64,000 nucleotides of DNA from Adineta ricciae (Eukaryota > Rotifera > Eurotatoria > Adinetida > Adinetidae). Each line of letters begins with the position of its first letter. The stretch's first letter is position 1. The notes beneath the pieces are model-generated. The model was not told the DNA's origin and ran no database searches. It worked only from the letters and a program-made list of their open reading frames with translations. Positions 34,572 through 49,915 of the stretch are shown in pieces. The stretch spans positions 310,001 through 374,000 of the forward strand of contig CAJNOJ010000006.1 in the NCBI GenBank assembly GCA_905250025.1, written 5' to 3'. The translations under genes and the position numbers were made by a program.

Positions 34572-35009
34572 GTTATAGAAGCTAAAATAGCGGAATAGAA
34601 TTTGAAGGCGAGCTTTTCAACACATAATCCCACACTTAAATACTCCCAAAAATTACGTTATGTTATTGAATTCTTACGCAATTTATAATATTTCGAAATT
34701 TCCATCCATGATAAATCCCTGCATATTTTGATGTCAGACGTCTGTACGTACGACATCTATACCTTCAGTTTACACATATAAGTGTTCGTGCTCATACTAA
34801 ACTTATTCTTCATCGGCAAGTGTTTAATTTGATGGCTACTTCACGGATGATTCTAAAAAAGAATCATTCATGGTGGATGTTACTTGGTAACTAAGATGAA
34901 AAGACTAGCAGTGAATGTGAAGAGGAAGACAAACAAACTAGAAACAATATCATTTTTCATTGTCTCTTGACAACTAGTTGGCGAGTCTTAGGGAAAAAGA
35001 AGACGAAGA
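34572..35009. other. Divergent intergenic region FAU2 / EFHC1
   Basis: About 440 bp between divergently transcribed genes. It presumably holds both promoters; no gene is seen. Confidence 0.6.
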
Positions 35010-37344
35010 ATGGAAGGTCTGCCATGTTTACCAGGAAACTCATTCCGTGATCCAACAGTACGTATCGCGATGACGTGACGACATGTTCTCATACGCAAAT
35101 ATTGATATTTTAGCAAACCAACTTCCATGTCAGTCACACGCTTGAAGTTAAAAATGGTCACCGTGTTACCAAATGGCCTCAAGTTGGCTTAGGTAAATCA
35201 AAACTCGATTTTCTCATGAAAACTTTATACCCGTTCTCCTAGGTGGTACACGAATTAACTATAACCAAATTGGAGAAGATGAATTGGAACTCCTTCGAAA
35301 TTATCGTCCCGAACTTACCTATGGTAAACCTGTTGTCGGCGTGCCTGATAAATTTGTTCCAGCTACATTAGCATTCGATAAGAAAGTTCTTCGTTTTTTC
35401 GGATATTTCAAACAAACAGTACCTGAAAGTCCAAATGAATTCTATCGCGTTCGACCAGTTAAAATTTTCTACTATCTAGAGGATGATAGTTTAGAAATAT
35501 TCGAAGAAGCTCAAGAAAACAGCGGCATTCCACAGGGTAAACTCATTCGTCGTCATCGCTTTCCAAAAAATGACCAAGGTGACACATACAATTTTCGTGA
35601 TATCAATCTTGGTCAGAATCTCGCCGTCTATGGAAAAGTATTTCGTGTTTGCGATTGTGATGCATTTACTCGAGTAGGATAAGAACTTTGTTCTCATAGA
35701 GAGAAAATTAGTTCATTTTAGGAATGGCTTGAAAGTGAAGGTATCCATGTTAAACAACCTGAATTAATACCACGCGATCCATATTTAACGAAACGACATC
35801 AAGCAGCTGAATTGAAAACATATAAAACCAAGAGTGACTTTGATAAACTTAAACAGTATGTCGAAATGGATCGAAAAGTGTTACGTTTCTATGCTATCTG
35901 GGACGATCGCGCACAAATGTTTGGTGAGCAACGGGAATTTATCATCCAATACTATTTAGTTGATGATACAATGGAAGTGCGAGAAGAACACAAAGCAAAT
36001 GACGGCCGCGATCCATTTCCTATTCTCATCACTCGCCATAAAATTCCCAAAGATCGCTATGATGTCAAAGGTAGAGACGACAAACATGATTGAAACTGGT
36101 CTTTTATTAGATGTTTAGGCACATTTCCACACGTCTTTCTTGAATTGAGTGACACTGAAGTATCACAATATTTCAAACCATCGGATCTAATGATCGGAAG
36201 AACTGTTCATATCTACGGACGAAATTTTCTCATCTACGATTGTGATATGTTCACAAAAACGTTCTACAGCAAAAATTTCGGCGTAACCAACTTCGAGCCA
36301 GTCAACACAGAGATCGTCCGTCGTACACATCCAAAAATGGTAATATTTCATCAGTCTTATTTGGTTTATTCATACGAAATCTATTTCATCGTAGGAAATT
36401 CCTCCATACAATGGCTTTGGTACATTGGAAGATTCAATGCAGAACTGTTTACGTCTTCAGCCTGATCGACCAAAGAAAGATTATGTTAAACTGATGGAAA
36501 ACGATCACCGTATACTTCGCTACGAAGCTGTTCTCGTATGAACGAAACGAATTGCACAGTTGATTTCGAAATCAATGTTTTTTCGTATAGGATAGTCCAC
36601 GTGAAGATGATAAACTACGCAAGTTTGTCATCAGTTATCACCTTGGCGATGATACAATCAGTATCCATGAGCCACCTCAACGCAATTCGGGTATCATCGG
36701 TGGTCGATTTCTCGAACGTACACGTGTATCGAAACCAGGTAGATAAACACAATACTTTCCCTTCAAAATTAGTTCAATATTTGTAGGTACATCAACGGAA
36801 TATCCCGAATACTATGGTCCATCTGATTTCCATATTGGCGCAACAGTTGAAGTATTTCGTCAACGTTTCATTATTCGTTCAGCCGATTTATACGTCTTGA
36901 AATATGCCGAAGAACATCCCGAACAATTCTCTCCAGCTGTTCTTCAGTCTTTACGAGAACATTTGAGCGGCGAGTCTGGCCGGCCAGATGCACGGCTCAG
37001 TACAGATATCTATGTTAAACGTAAGCCTGGCGACTTCATTCGTTTGTGTGCCGAAGTTCGGAACAAATTAAAAGCACTGCGTATCACAAATCACGAACAA
37101 ATCCGACAAATGTTTTTACGTTACGATCGAGACAGAAATGGATATGTCTCTCGAGACAACATCGTGGATCTTTTTCGGCAAATTAATTTACCATTGGAAA
37201 ATGATATTATCGATGCGGTAGATAGTAACTTTAATGCTGATTTGAAAATTTTCATGCTTTTCATTTTAGATGGTTGGAGAATGTACAACAAACAGTGAAG
37301 GGAAAATCAATTTGTACGATTTCTTACGATTCTTTGATAATTGA
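35010..37344 (+). CDS. EFHC1: EFHC1 (myoclonin-1), DM10-domain ciliary protein
   Basis: Nine exons (35010-35057, 35114-35192, 35243-35673, 35722-36070, 36119-36339, 36395-36535, 36591-36738, 36787-37217, 37270-37344) give 640 aa, the same length as human EFHC1. Three DM10 domains follow one another: [16 protein letters not shown] ending [39 protein letters not shown] ending [18 protein letters not shown], and [15 protein letters not shown] ending [18 protein letters not shown]-terminal EF-hand has the loop [16 protein letters not shown] proteins are inner proteins of the ciliary doublet microtubule. The N-terminus [16 protein letters not shown] is typical. AATAAATAT at about 37387 is a likely polyadenylation signal. 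Confidence 0.95.
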
Positions 37345-37816
37345 ACCAACTGATAAACTCCTTTCCAACATATATTTGTGATAAACAATAAATATATTCT
37401 CTTTTTTCTGTCTAACTTCCGTTTTATCACCATTATTTTATGAATCTTATTTTACTTTGATCATCTTCTGTCTTCTCAATAAATAAATATAGAGAAAACC
37501 TATGAATTACAAGAGGTAACATTTTGATTTCGTACCGTCGACGAATGACAACAGTCGAAAGCATATATACAACATCAAAAGGTCTCATAACACCAATTTG
37601 CCAGTACGACGATCTCGTAAATATTTCCGAAAAAGATTATGTTTTTTTTTTCGTTCTTATTATTATCCAAAGATGAAGGTACTTTTGATGACAAGAATAA
37701 CAGGTAGTATGGGTTGTCTGAATGTATGACAGAAAAAAACAAATGGATCTACAAGTTTGGGATGTTTTCAAGATCATGGGAGATAAGTTCATAGCAAAAG
37801 AAAACCATGGACTACT

Positions 37817-38095
37817 CTACTCGTCGAGCTCGGGTTCATATTCGCTCTTCTTGAGTTGACGGTAGTCATTGAGTTTAAGATATTTGGCGTGTTTGAACGA
37901 GCCATCATCATTCACTTGGGTTTCCCATGGTCGTTCCGGGTTACGTCGATTCACTTTGACATCCGTTGAAAACGCCAGACTACGGAATGCATGTCCAGCT
38001 GCCATTGCCATACCAATTGTGACGATGGAAAACAGCGGTATCAGTGAATAATTCGCCTTCAGCGATTGCCATGACAAACCTTTCAGAATTGCCAT
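37817..38095 (-). CDS. NDUFA4: NDUFA4-like subunit of respiratory complex IV/I
   Basis: Single-exon 92-aa frame. It matches the NDUFA4/COXFA4 family: SLIPLFSIVTIGMAMAAGHA is the single membrane span (residues about 17-36), then FRSLAFSTDVKVNRRNPERP followed by WE, where the family has LALFNPDVCWDRNNPEPW, and the YLKLNDYRQLKK end. The protein sits in the inner mitochondrial membrane and is a cytochrome oxidase subunit in animals. It converges with EFHC1, with stops about 470 bp apart. The acidic C-terminus SEYEPELDE is a local extension. Confidence 0.88.
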   Translation of the reverse strand: MAILKGLSWQSLKANYSLIPLFSIVTIGMAMAAGHAFRSLAFSTDVKVNRRNPERPWETQVNDDGSFKHAKYLKLNDYRQLKKSEYEPELDE

Positions 38096-41000
38096 TTGAT
38101 AGATATCTAAAAATCGAGAGATCTTTCAACGACATATCAACCATTGTTTGCTGTTTTGTACTTGTTTTCAAAATACTCCACTACTGTGATTTACTCTTCA
38201 TGCATTCGCATACGAGATGATGTCCAGAGAACCTATTGCAACGAAGCTGTACAGAAAGATGTCGCCAGATGACATACACAGTATGTACACAGTCGAAAAT
38301 GGATTTCGTCTCATGGGCAATTCATGTTAGAGAAATAAAGCTGAACCGTTCGTGAATCGGAGAGACTGCTTGCATTCTTCTCCGACGAAATTCTATCGAA
38401 TACTTCCGCATCATATCAGATGTATTAATAGGAAGCTAGCATGTTATTGCGACACGAACACTAAAGTGTTTGCAATCAATTTCCATTTTTATTTGATAAA
38501 ATCTTCGAATTTTGTTTTCATTTTCAAAGAAATGCCAATGCAGACTTGCACTTTTTTCTCTTTCATTCTCAAAACTGTCGAAAAATATAACATCGTTATT
38601 GTTTATGAGACTAAAAGGCTCCCAAGTTCTAGAAATTCGCTTTCTCTTCACTATAATAATTTTATTAGTAACACATATCTTCGTTATTAATAGCATGAAA
38701 GTCTGCACCGCCTTTTATTCTCATTTTACGCGAAAAATCCAACTGAGGCGTGTACATTGTGTTTAAAACGATTATTCTTATCAATAAACTCTGTTTTGAT
38801 AATATAATTGCATCAAGTAGAAGAAAAATAGCATGATGAATTTTCATTTATTTACTTTTGACTCCCAGATAAAATCGAACGATAAACGACAATGCTATTT
38901 TAAATCAATATGAAAGTTAAAATATCCTGGCAAAAAGAAAATGTTCCTCGTTAAAGTAAACATCGCGGCTTGAAATCCATTGAAACTAATTGTTTGATAT
39001 GCAAGTCAATCATTAACTATTTCGATCCACTATCAATCATTGATCATTGAGAAAAAATCTGGCGCCGAGAATCATTATGTGGACCAAAAGAAAGACGAAG
39101 TTTTCATTGAAATTTTATTCTTGTATCTGTAGGCAAAGAAAAAACATCTGCGCAATTCGATTGTTTTATTTAGAAGCAAATAATTATCGTTGATTGTTGG
39201 GAGATTTTCATCCAAGAACAAAGCGAGCGGCAAGAGGATGATTTAAGCTTGTCATCATACACATACATGTATATGTATTGATTAGTTCTAATTTCAACAT
39301 GTATTCAATTATGATTATTATGTTCTTGTGCTTACTCTTAATCTCGTGTATTTGAACAATTTGTCAGATGAAAAATGTCAGTTAAACCATTGAAATTTGA
39401 TGAAGCGAAAATGAATATCTCTTGTGTTGGATGTGTGTGTGTGTTTTTTGATTCATATTGTGAAGTATCCAACATACACCATCCATTATGCTCATGTCAA
39501 AGAGAGAAGGAGAGGTTAGATCAAAAGGTATATTCTAGTTGTTTCACTAATCGCTTTTGTGATGTGTGAACGTGTCGACGAAAATGGACACGAGCTCACG
39601 TATACAGTAATCTATTGTAAAAGCAAAATTGAGCAAATTATGACCAGAATAACAGACAAATCAATGGTCGAATGAACAAATTTGTTCTCCGACTGCTGCG
39701 ACGATGTGTGTGTGTGTTGCTATTTTAATCAATGAGGCGAGAGAAGTAGAGAGAAAAAAACTGCTCATCATTATCTCTTGCTTCGATGTGTGCTTGTCGA
39801 CACTCTTGAGCTAATCACAACACAGACGAACTGGCAGTAGATCTCTATCGAGAGTTAATGTAGCATGTCGTGTCGTTGACATACTCTCAACAAAATATAC
39901 ATCTCCTTGATAATTTACTCAGCACGATTCAATAACAATCATAACAATGTGATGACAAAGATGAATTTGCGAGCTCTCTCCTCTCGCGGATTTCAAGGTA
40001 CGATCACGAACGCGAAAAGGATTTTGTTTATTAAGAATGACGTAATACATTGCTTTCAAGAGTCATATGAGTTAAAAAAAGGATGAAAAAGAAAAATCTA
40101 AAGGAACATTCTTCACCGAATGCTATCTATCTCTTACTCCCTTGTTGTCATCAGGGTAAGAGTGCAAGTCTGCACGTATACACCCAAAAAAGAGCAAGTC
40201 GGAATCGTTTTTTATTTCAAGGCATACAAGCTTTCTCTTTATCATACGCTGTCTTATAACAATAAACTGTCAGAATGATTGACGTTCGTCTTTTTTACGC
40301 TTACTTTTTTTTTCGACTCAACATATACAACATTCCAAACTGCGTAAACATCGCCGTGATGCAGGGTGTAGCGCTTCTTAAGACATACAGTTTTTCTTTT
40401 TCAATGATTTGTTGTTTTTCTTTGCTCCCGCGACTGTATTTGACTCATTCACATTTTATGATTTTTCTTCTTATATGAGTAGGAAAATTAGATATAATAT
40501 TTGAGAGTGCAGGTGCTCATTCGAGATCAACTAATTGGAGATGACGAGCGAAATAATGACATGGCCTTTCTCTCTACTCCATTTCATTTCCGGAGTATGC
40601 GCATTTTTTTTTATCCCATAATTGTTCGTTTTTTATATACTTTCACCGATAGTGTATGTGTATGTCTGCCTTCCGTTTCTGGTGTCGGAACGTTTTTCTT
40701 TTTCCCCTATGAATGTCTATTTGTTTGTTTGCGAGTAACGGAAGCGAAGTCGATCGATTCTTCTGATAACTGCACTACATCATATAAGCAACAACAACAT
40801 TATCATCATCATCGCGAGAATGGATGATTATCAGTTTGTAACAGCAGTATATCTGGCATATAAACACTTATAAAGAAATTTGCATAGATCATACTCGTTA
40901 GATTATCTGTTCTTTCTTCTTAAAATAGACTCGTCATTTCTGCAACGACAATGATCAATCAATATAGTTATACAAAAGAGTATAAACAAAAAAGAAGCTA

Positions 41001-41582
41001 GGAGTATCCACGACAGCGAAGACGATGACTCGATTGCATCTTGACTCTGGTTTAAATCACTGACAGTTGTCGTTCTTTGAGTTTTTTTTTCTTCGTTAAA
41101 GATTGATGCCAATTAGGATGACAATAGAAACGTAAACATCTTTTGAAGATGAATAAATATCAATGAAGTGTATTTAGAAAAAAAGGTCAAACTTTTTTTT
41201 TTCTTTCTATTGGTGAAAATAGAGAAGTACTGTTTTACAAACATTGGCTGTTAGGAGAAGGAAAGAACGAGAAGAAAAAAACGAAAGAAAAAGAAGAATT
41301 TATTTTCTTCTCTCGTTCCGGCCAACCATGTTAATGGCAAGCTGCATCAACATTGGTCCAAAAAAAGAAGGAAAAATAATGAACACGAACACCTCCTTCT
41401 GTATGCAAATAGAAGGAAAAAAAAACGTTCGAAGAGAAGAGATGCGCATCGTCTTTTGTTGATCAAACAGGCTGTTACTTCTGACACGTCGTTGGAGAGA
41501 CGAGAGAGAAGCAGAAAAAGGGAAGAACTACTACATCATTACTACTTTTTTCAGAATCAAAAAAAGAAAAGAAAATAACGCG
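38096..41582. other. Long intergenic region upstream of the forkhead gene
   Basis: About 3.5 kb with no supportable gene, rich in T- and GAGA-type runs. From about 41446 it is duplicated at 44042 onward. It probably includes distal regulatory DNA and the 5' UTR of the forkhead gene. Long open frames (40501-40827, 41244-41462) are low complexity without splice or domain support. Confidence 0.5.
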
Positions 41583-42964
<1,382 letters not shown>

Positions 42965-43308
42965 TCTGTTGACAGAATACCAGAAAAGTAAATACGATTT
43001 CCTTCTTTGTTTCTTCTGTTTCCAGTATCACATATATGTACGGCGGGGAAAGATGACACTTCTTTTTTCGTTTCAATTTTGTTTGTTTGTTTTTTAATTC
43101 TTCGTTTTTACCCTTATTTTCTTCTTTAATTGGTCAAAAAAAAAACACTTCGTCTTCACTTTTTTTCTCTCTTTTGAAAAAATAAATCTATCAAGCTGCT
43201 TCAGCAGTCGCTGCTGCTCCAGATCAAATCTCATGATGCTTCTCGCTCAGGATTGTTTGTGCTATAACGAAAGAATAATGGAAAAAAAACGAGAAGGACA
43301 TATTAACT

Positions 43309-43487
43309 TCTCTTTTTCATCATCAATCCCAGCTGTCGCATACATCATATAAACATACATTTGACATTAGTCTTTCTCAATTTGTCGTCATTTATGTTTT
43401 CCTATGAATACAATAGAAGAAAACTATCAACATATACTATCAGTCGTTGCTGCATCATTATTAGCACAAATCGTTGTTTGATTGCCG
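43309..43487 (+). repeat. Inverted repeat, left arm (179 bp)
   Basis: Reverse complement of 43862-44040; spacer about 374 bp. It lies in the 3' flank of forkhead copy 1 and is also present directly in copy 2 (about 45892-46077). Confidence 0.85.
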
Positions 43488-43861
43488 TCAGCTTGGTCAA
43501 TCTTTTCATTTCTTCTTCTTGTTCTTCATTTTTTCCTTTGTGTATTCGATTGAGTCTAGTAGATAATGTTTCACTTGCACTAGAAATTGAAATTTACTTT
43601 GAATCAATTTTGCTGTTGAAGGATCAACAAATTTTATTTGAGTTTTTGCTCATATCTGATTACAATTGTTCAAATAAAAGCAGCATGTGTCGAGTTTGTT
43701 TTATTGAAACAGTTCGTTTGGATTTAGACGAACACATATATCAACATCTCGTCGACTTAATTGTAAAACGAGAAGAAAAACTCAGGTAGAGAGATAGCTA
43801 GCAGCAAGAAATGAGATCAAACATGTTCAATGTAATCATCAGCACCCACGGCAGGACCAGG

Positions 43862-44040
43862 CGGCAATCAAACAACGATTTGTGCTAATAATGATGCAGC
43901 AACGACTGATAGTATATGTTGATAGTTTTCTTCTATTGTATTCATAGGAAAACATAAATGACGACAAATTGAGAAAGACTAATGTCAAATGTATGTTTAT
44001 ATGATGTATGCGACAGCTGGGATTGATGATGAAAAAGAGA
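43862..44040 (-). repeat. Inverted repeat, right arm (179 bp)
   Basis: Ends exactly at the unknown base 44041. This suggests a chimeric contig end or a real palindrome break. Confidence 0.85.
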
Positions 44041-44041
44041 N
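44041..44041. other. Single unknown base (scaffold junction)
   Basis: The base is n. Sequence to the right restarts the 41446 repeat in its middle. Confidence 0.9.
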
Positions 44042-46228
<2,187 letters not shown>

Positions 46229-46229
46229 N
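46229..46229. other. Single unknown base (scaffold junction)
   Basis: The base is n, at the right edge of forkhead copy 2. Copy 1 continues past the equivalent point into different sequence. Confidence 0.9.
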
Positions 46230-46495
46230 ACGTTGATGATTATAAAGTACACGAATACAAGGGAAAATAAACAAAAAGAAAACGTTGTACAAGTCGACAA
46301 GTATATCGATTGATTGGCCAACAAATAATTTGTCAAATAATCTACGCCCAGCAGATAAATCTGTTTACGGTGTCACTATGTTGAAGAGCAAGGCAACGGA
46401 TTTCTTTTTGACTGTTTATTCAATTATATAAATTACTCATTCATTGTAATTGAAAGGCATATCTCGATAAAACTTGTTATTTTCATTTCATATAG

Positions 46496-46819
46496 GAACG
46501 ATTTGTGAGCAGATTGACGACAAGGTAATTATTAATTGGAACGTAATCTAACGAAAATGGAGTTTTCCTCGGAAGAAATGTCAAGATCAATTGCATTCGA
46601 AATCGATTGGTCGATCGTATTTGTAAACATCTCAAGAATAATATTGCTTTTTTCCTCGTGTTTTCTTTCCGTTTATCTGCACATAGATTTGATATACATA
46701 TCTGTTATGGATTTGATGTATGCAAAAAAAGAAAAATGCGGCCCGGAAGCAACATTTCGCTCTTGCACGAGGAGATGTCGATTAGCAGAGTGGATGTTGA
46801 TGATGAAGATATGATCTAA
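46496..46819 (+). CDS. 3' end of an unrecognised gene (5' part missing)
   Basis: Three short exons (46496-46524, 46563-46622, 46687-46819) with acceptor/donor signals and consistent phases encode the last 73 codons of a protein ending RPGSNISLLHEEMSISRVDV and an acidic DDEDMI. There is no ATG. An acceptor TTCATATAG precedes the first exon, so earlier exons should lie upstream, where the unknown base 46229 interrupts the sequence. Intron 1 is only 38 nt. No domain is recognised. The model rests on frame and splice logic only. Confidence 0.4.
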
Positions 46820-47215
46820 TGCGAGCAGACAATGAAATGTTGAGCCAACTCGTGCCAAGTGATGGTTACCAGAACCGAAGTCGAAAGGAAAAGAAACATG
46901 TATCAAACATAATAGCAGACACTAATCATTAGTTGTGTCGAGTCGATTAGCACTGCTGTGCATTGAGAGAGAGAGAGAACATTGCTGGCAAGAAAGAAAG
47001 TCAGAGTAATTTTAAGAGTAAACAAACAAATAAGACTCCTTTCTATACTGTCAAGTTAGATAGCAATGTAGATAGATCATATTTCGAGATAAGTATGATC
47101 GAAGTGGTAGGCAAAGAAAAAGCTCATTTTTTATTCTTGGTTTTATCATTGGACAATATAGTAACAAAAAAAAATGAACATTTCCTATACATATAACGTG
47201 ACAAAGAAGAGGCAA
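46820..47215. other. Convergent intergenic region
   Basis: AT-rich, with a GA run (about 46965-46978). No gene is seen. Confidence 0.5.
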
Positions 47216-48220
47216 CTACGACACTAAAACGAAAAAAAAAGCCAGATGAGTATTCGATTCGATAGAGTTTAAACGAAGAAGGCTACTTACATAGATAATC
47301 GTCCATCAATGTACCAACGGCAAACTAAACATAAAAAGAAAAAGGAAATAGATGGTACGATAGAACTCATTAGAAATGTTATCTTGCGGAAAGAAACGAC
47401 GACAATACGTACGAATTCATTTGCATCAACTTGAAGTCCAGCTATTTTCACTCGAATACCATCATCTGGTTGAATCATGGAATCCTAGGCGAGCGAAATG
47501 TGAACAAAACAATCGTAGAAAATGCAGCAGAATCTCATACATCATCTTTCTTTTTGTAACATGGCGGATTTGCACTTGGATCGTATTCCATATCGCGAGG
47601 AATACTCTACAATTAAAGATATTTCGTCGTTTACACTCAAATCGATCTCTCTCAATCAACAGCTTACATGACGTGAGATAAAACACGTTAGAGGACCAAT
47701 CTTACAAAAAATGCCCATCTAGAAAATAGTTTTTTTTAGAAAAAAAGCTGTTTCAGAACTAAAAAAATCTTTACTTTTGTCACTTGGGTAACAATTGCTT
47801 CCACAACTTCGTGTTTAAATGGTCGAAACACGATTGCATGATATTTGACTGGGAAGATAACATAACCTCGTCCTGAAAATCAGAAGTACAAATGATGTTA
47901 CTCAATTTCATTTTTCCTTTGTATCCTCACCTGGTTGAATTTTTCCTACTCCGATAGTTTCCAACGAAGTCACGGCGATAACATAACCATATCTAAATAG
48001 AAATGAATGTAAGTTTAAAGTCGATAAACGATGAGAGTGACTTACTTTCCAATACATTTTCCTTCGACTTCTTTGAATAACATACGTCGAACTGTTTTAA
48101 GAAGTTGCGGACCAAAATAACGTGGATGAAGAAGGATCTCATGGTCTAAACTGACCTGAAAATGAACGAGAATAGATCATAATAACAGTCGAAAATGAGA
48201 TCACTTACGTGAAAAAACAT
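47216..48220 (-). CDS. POLR2G: RNA polymerase II subunit RPB7
   Basis: Ten exons on the minus strand (48209-48220, 48046-48155, 47931-47992, 47775-47872, 47668-47718, 47541-47606, 47413-47484, 47291-47324, 47216-47223, with exon 1 coding only MFFH) give 170 aa against 172 in human. The count is nine if the terminal 8-nt exon is not used. The protein reads [86 protein letters not shown] and [13 protein letters not shown]7 pairs with RPB4 to form the Pol II stalk; the N-terminal RNP fold and the C-terminal OB/S1 fold are both complete. Splicing CTAT to the last 8-nt exon ends the protein DDYLLS, close to the usual DDYLGLVS. Reading through gives DDYLCK. Introns are about 50-90 nt. Confidence 0.92.
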
Positions 48221-48987
48221 TTTTGACACTTAGTTATCTTGTCCGTTCCTTCTGTTACCAAACAAAAGTGAAATTCGACAGGAGATTTATACTTTTCTCC
48301 CCATGATCGCTTCTACTCGTTGGTTAATGAACAATGCATTCCTATGTAATCGAAGTAGAGGACGCTAGTGAACATAATGAACTCTACGTTATCTTCATCA
48401 TACATGAGGAAACGAAACTTCCATATGATAAAAAACAATCGTTGGTTCAATTCTCAGATGTACGATCGATCTAGTACGCGTTCGTAGTCGATTTACGAAA
48501 GACAAGTTAGATTTGATACGATGTGTCTCTTGATGATTAGCGACAACTATAATCGCACTGGAAAAGAACATGATTGGAGGTTTTTACCATATAAACAATG
48601 GCTATCGTTCGTCAGCATCTGCAGTAATCATTCATTAGTATGCGAAAATATTTATTTATTTCTTCATCACTACAGAATTGTCGTTTAATCACTCATCTAT
48701 CGATAATTTTGAACATTTCCATATGTTATCTAACATTCATGCGATTATGCACGTTTAACTCTTTCGAAAAAGAAGGGTGTGTAATAAAGTTCGTCTTCAT
48801 ATTCACTACACTGGTTAATGTGCAAAATGAATAAAATAACAATCGTTCTTCACCGATCGATTCTTCTCTTCATGGATCGAGTCGTTTTGCTTGATTGTAC
48901 AGATGATTATCTTGTCATTGAACCTCGACTTAAACTTTTGTGCCTTCTATTCTAGATTACGTAGTAAGATAATATACACACATAGTC
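48221..48987. other. Divergent intergenic region RPB7 / UQCR11
   Basis: About 770 bp presumably holding both promoters. The open frame 48640-48834 has no coding support. Confidence 0.5.
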
Positions 48988-49348
48988 ATGGATTACTATT
49001 TAAGTAAATTACCCGGTAAGTGCTTTCATCATGAAAGTTCTTGTTTATCTATTTTTGACTATCGACAGGCTTTGGACGATTTACTGGTCCTCGACATTTT
49101 CAAATCTTCAAGAATGTGTACGATGTTCGACTTGCGTGTGCCATAAATATTTTCTTTCTTGTAGTGCACCATCACTAGCAATATTCGGAACATCAGCAGC
49201 TATCTACTTTCTTTACATATCCGATTGGAAGGTGACAAATGAGAAAATTCCAATCTATGGACGTAAATTCGGCGAAATGAAACGCGCAGCACTGATCGAA
49301 AAGCATGGACAACAAGCTGTTGACGAAGGAACTGCTTCTGACGATTAG
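48988..49348 (+). CDS. UQCR11: Cytochrome b-c1 complex subunit 10 (UQCR11-like)
   Basis: Exons 48988-49015, 49069-49117 and 49165-49348 give 86 aa. The N-terminal part MDYYLSKLPGFGRFTGPRHF followed by QIFKNVAPS fits the family start (TRFLGPRYRELVKNW). The single membrane span is LAIFGTSAAIYFLYI, and SDWKVTNEKIPIYGRKFGE matches the TDWRLILDWVPYINGKF end. A 25-residue tail (MKRAALIEKHGQQAVDEGTA) extends beyond the usual 56 aa. It is a small inner-membrane subunit of respiratory complex III. The donor of exon 2 was chosen as GTACGA because this keeps the frame with exon 3. Confidence 0.8.
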
Positions 49349-49610
49349 AGTTCGTATTCGATACAAAATTCTTCTTACCAATGTTCTTTACTGTCCATTT
49401 TATTTAGTTATGTCATCTCAAGAAAATGTATCCATTCGAGCGGTCAATCAATTATAGTGTGTAGAATGACATGCTCATGTAATCCCTAAGATCATTTTTT
49501 TCGAAATAGAACACAGTTTGTTTTCTTTCATCCATCCTCTAAACATTATTTTCTTTTCTTTTATATCCGTACAGATTTCGTTTTTCAGATGATCTTAGAC
49601 TTCTAACGGG

Positions 49611-49751
49611 ATGACTCCAACTGATATATTTAAATTTTGCTATGATTATCCAGCTTTGGTTATAGCTGTTGTCCTTGGTGTCGTACTTTGGTCAATGGTT
49701 ATCGTGGTTGCTTCAAGTGGTGGCCGAAAAGAAGGCGCAAAAAAAGAATAA
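49611..49751 (+). CDS. 46-aa single-span membrane protein
   Basis: A short frame MTPTDIFKFCYDYPALVIAV continuing VLGVVLWSMVIVVASS and ending in a basic tail GGRKEGAKKE. It has one strong membrane helix (residues about 14-36). It lies 262 bp after the UQCR11 stop on the same strand. A pyrimidine-rich acceptor (TTTTTCAG at about 49588) sits 24 nt before the ATG, with no donor nearby that would explain it. This fits a trans-spliced downstream cistron or a 5' UTR intron. Family not recognised; its compact shape resembles small ER or mitochondrial membrane proteins. Confidence 0.55.
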   Translation: MTPTDIFKFCYDYPALVIAVVLGVVLWSMVIVVASSGGRKEGAKKE

Positions 49752-49915
49752 TACGAAACATTCTGTCATTTTGTAATTTAGTATTCCATTTTTATATAGT
49801 AGTTTATGCTTAAAAGCTATGCTACACATTGTGCAATGTGCTTTTTCTAAATGATTAAAACGATTTCTTTTTTTGAAAACAAATGTTTATCTGTTTGTGT
49901 TTTTCTCCGCTTGAG

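Noticed and set aside
40501-40827. 108-aa frame before the forkhead gene
   Set aside because: Low-complexity, T-rich DNA with no splice or domain support.
43361-43789. 142-aa frame in the forkhead 3' flank
   Set aside because: Ser/Phe/Ile-rich translation of UTR; interrupted in the second copy and partly covered by the inverted repeat.
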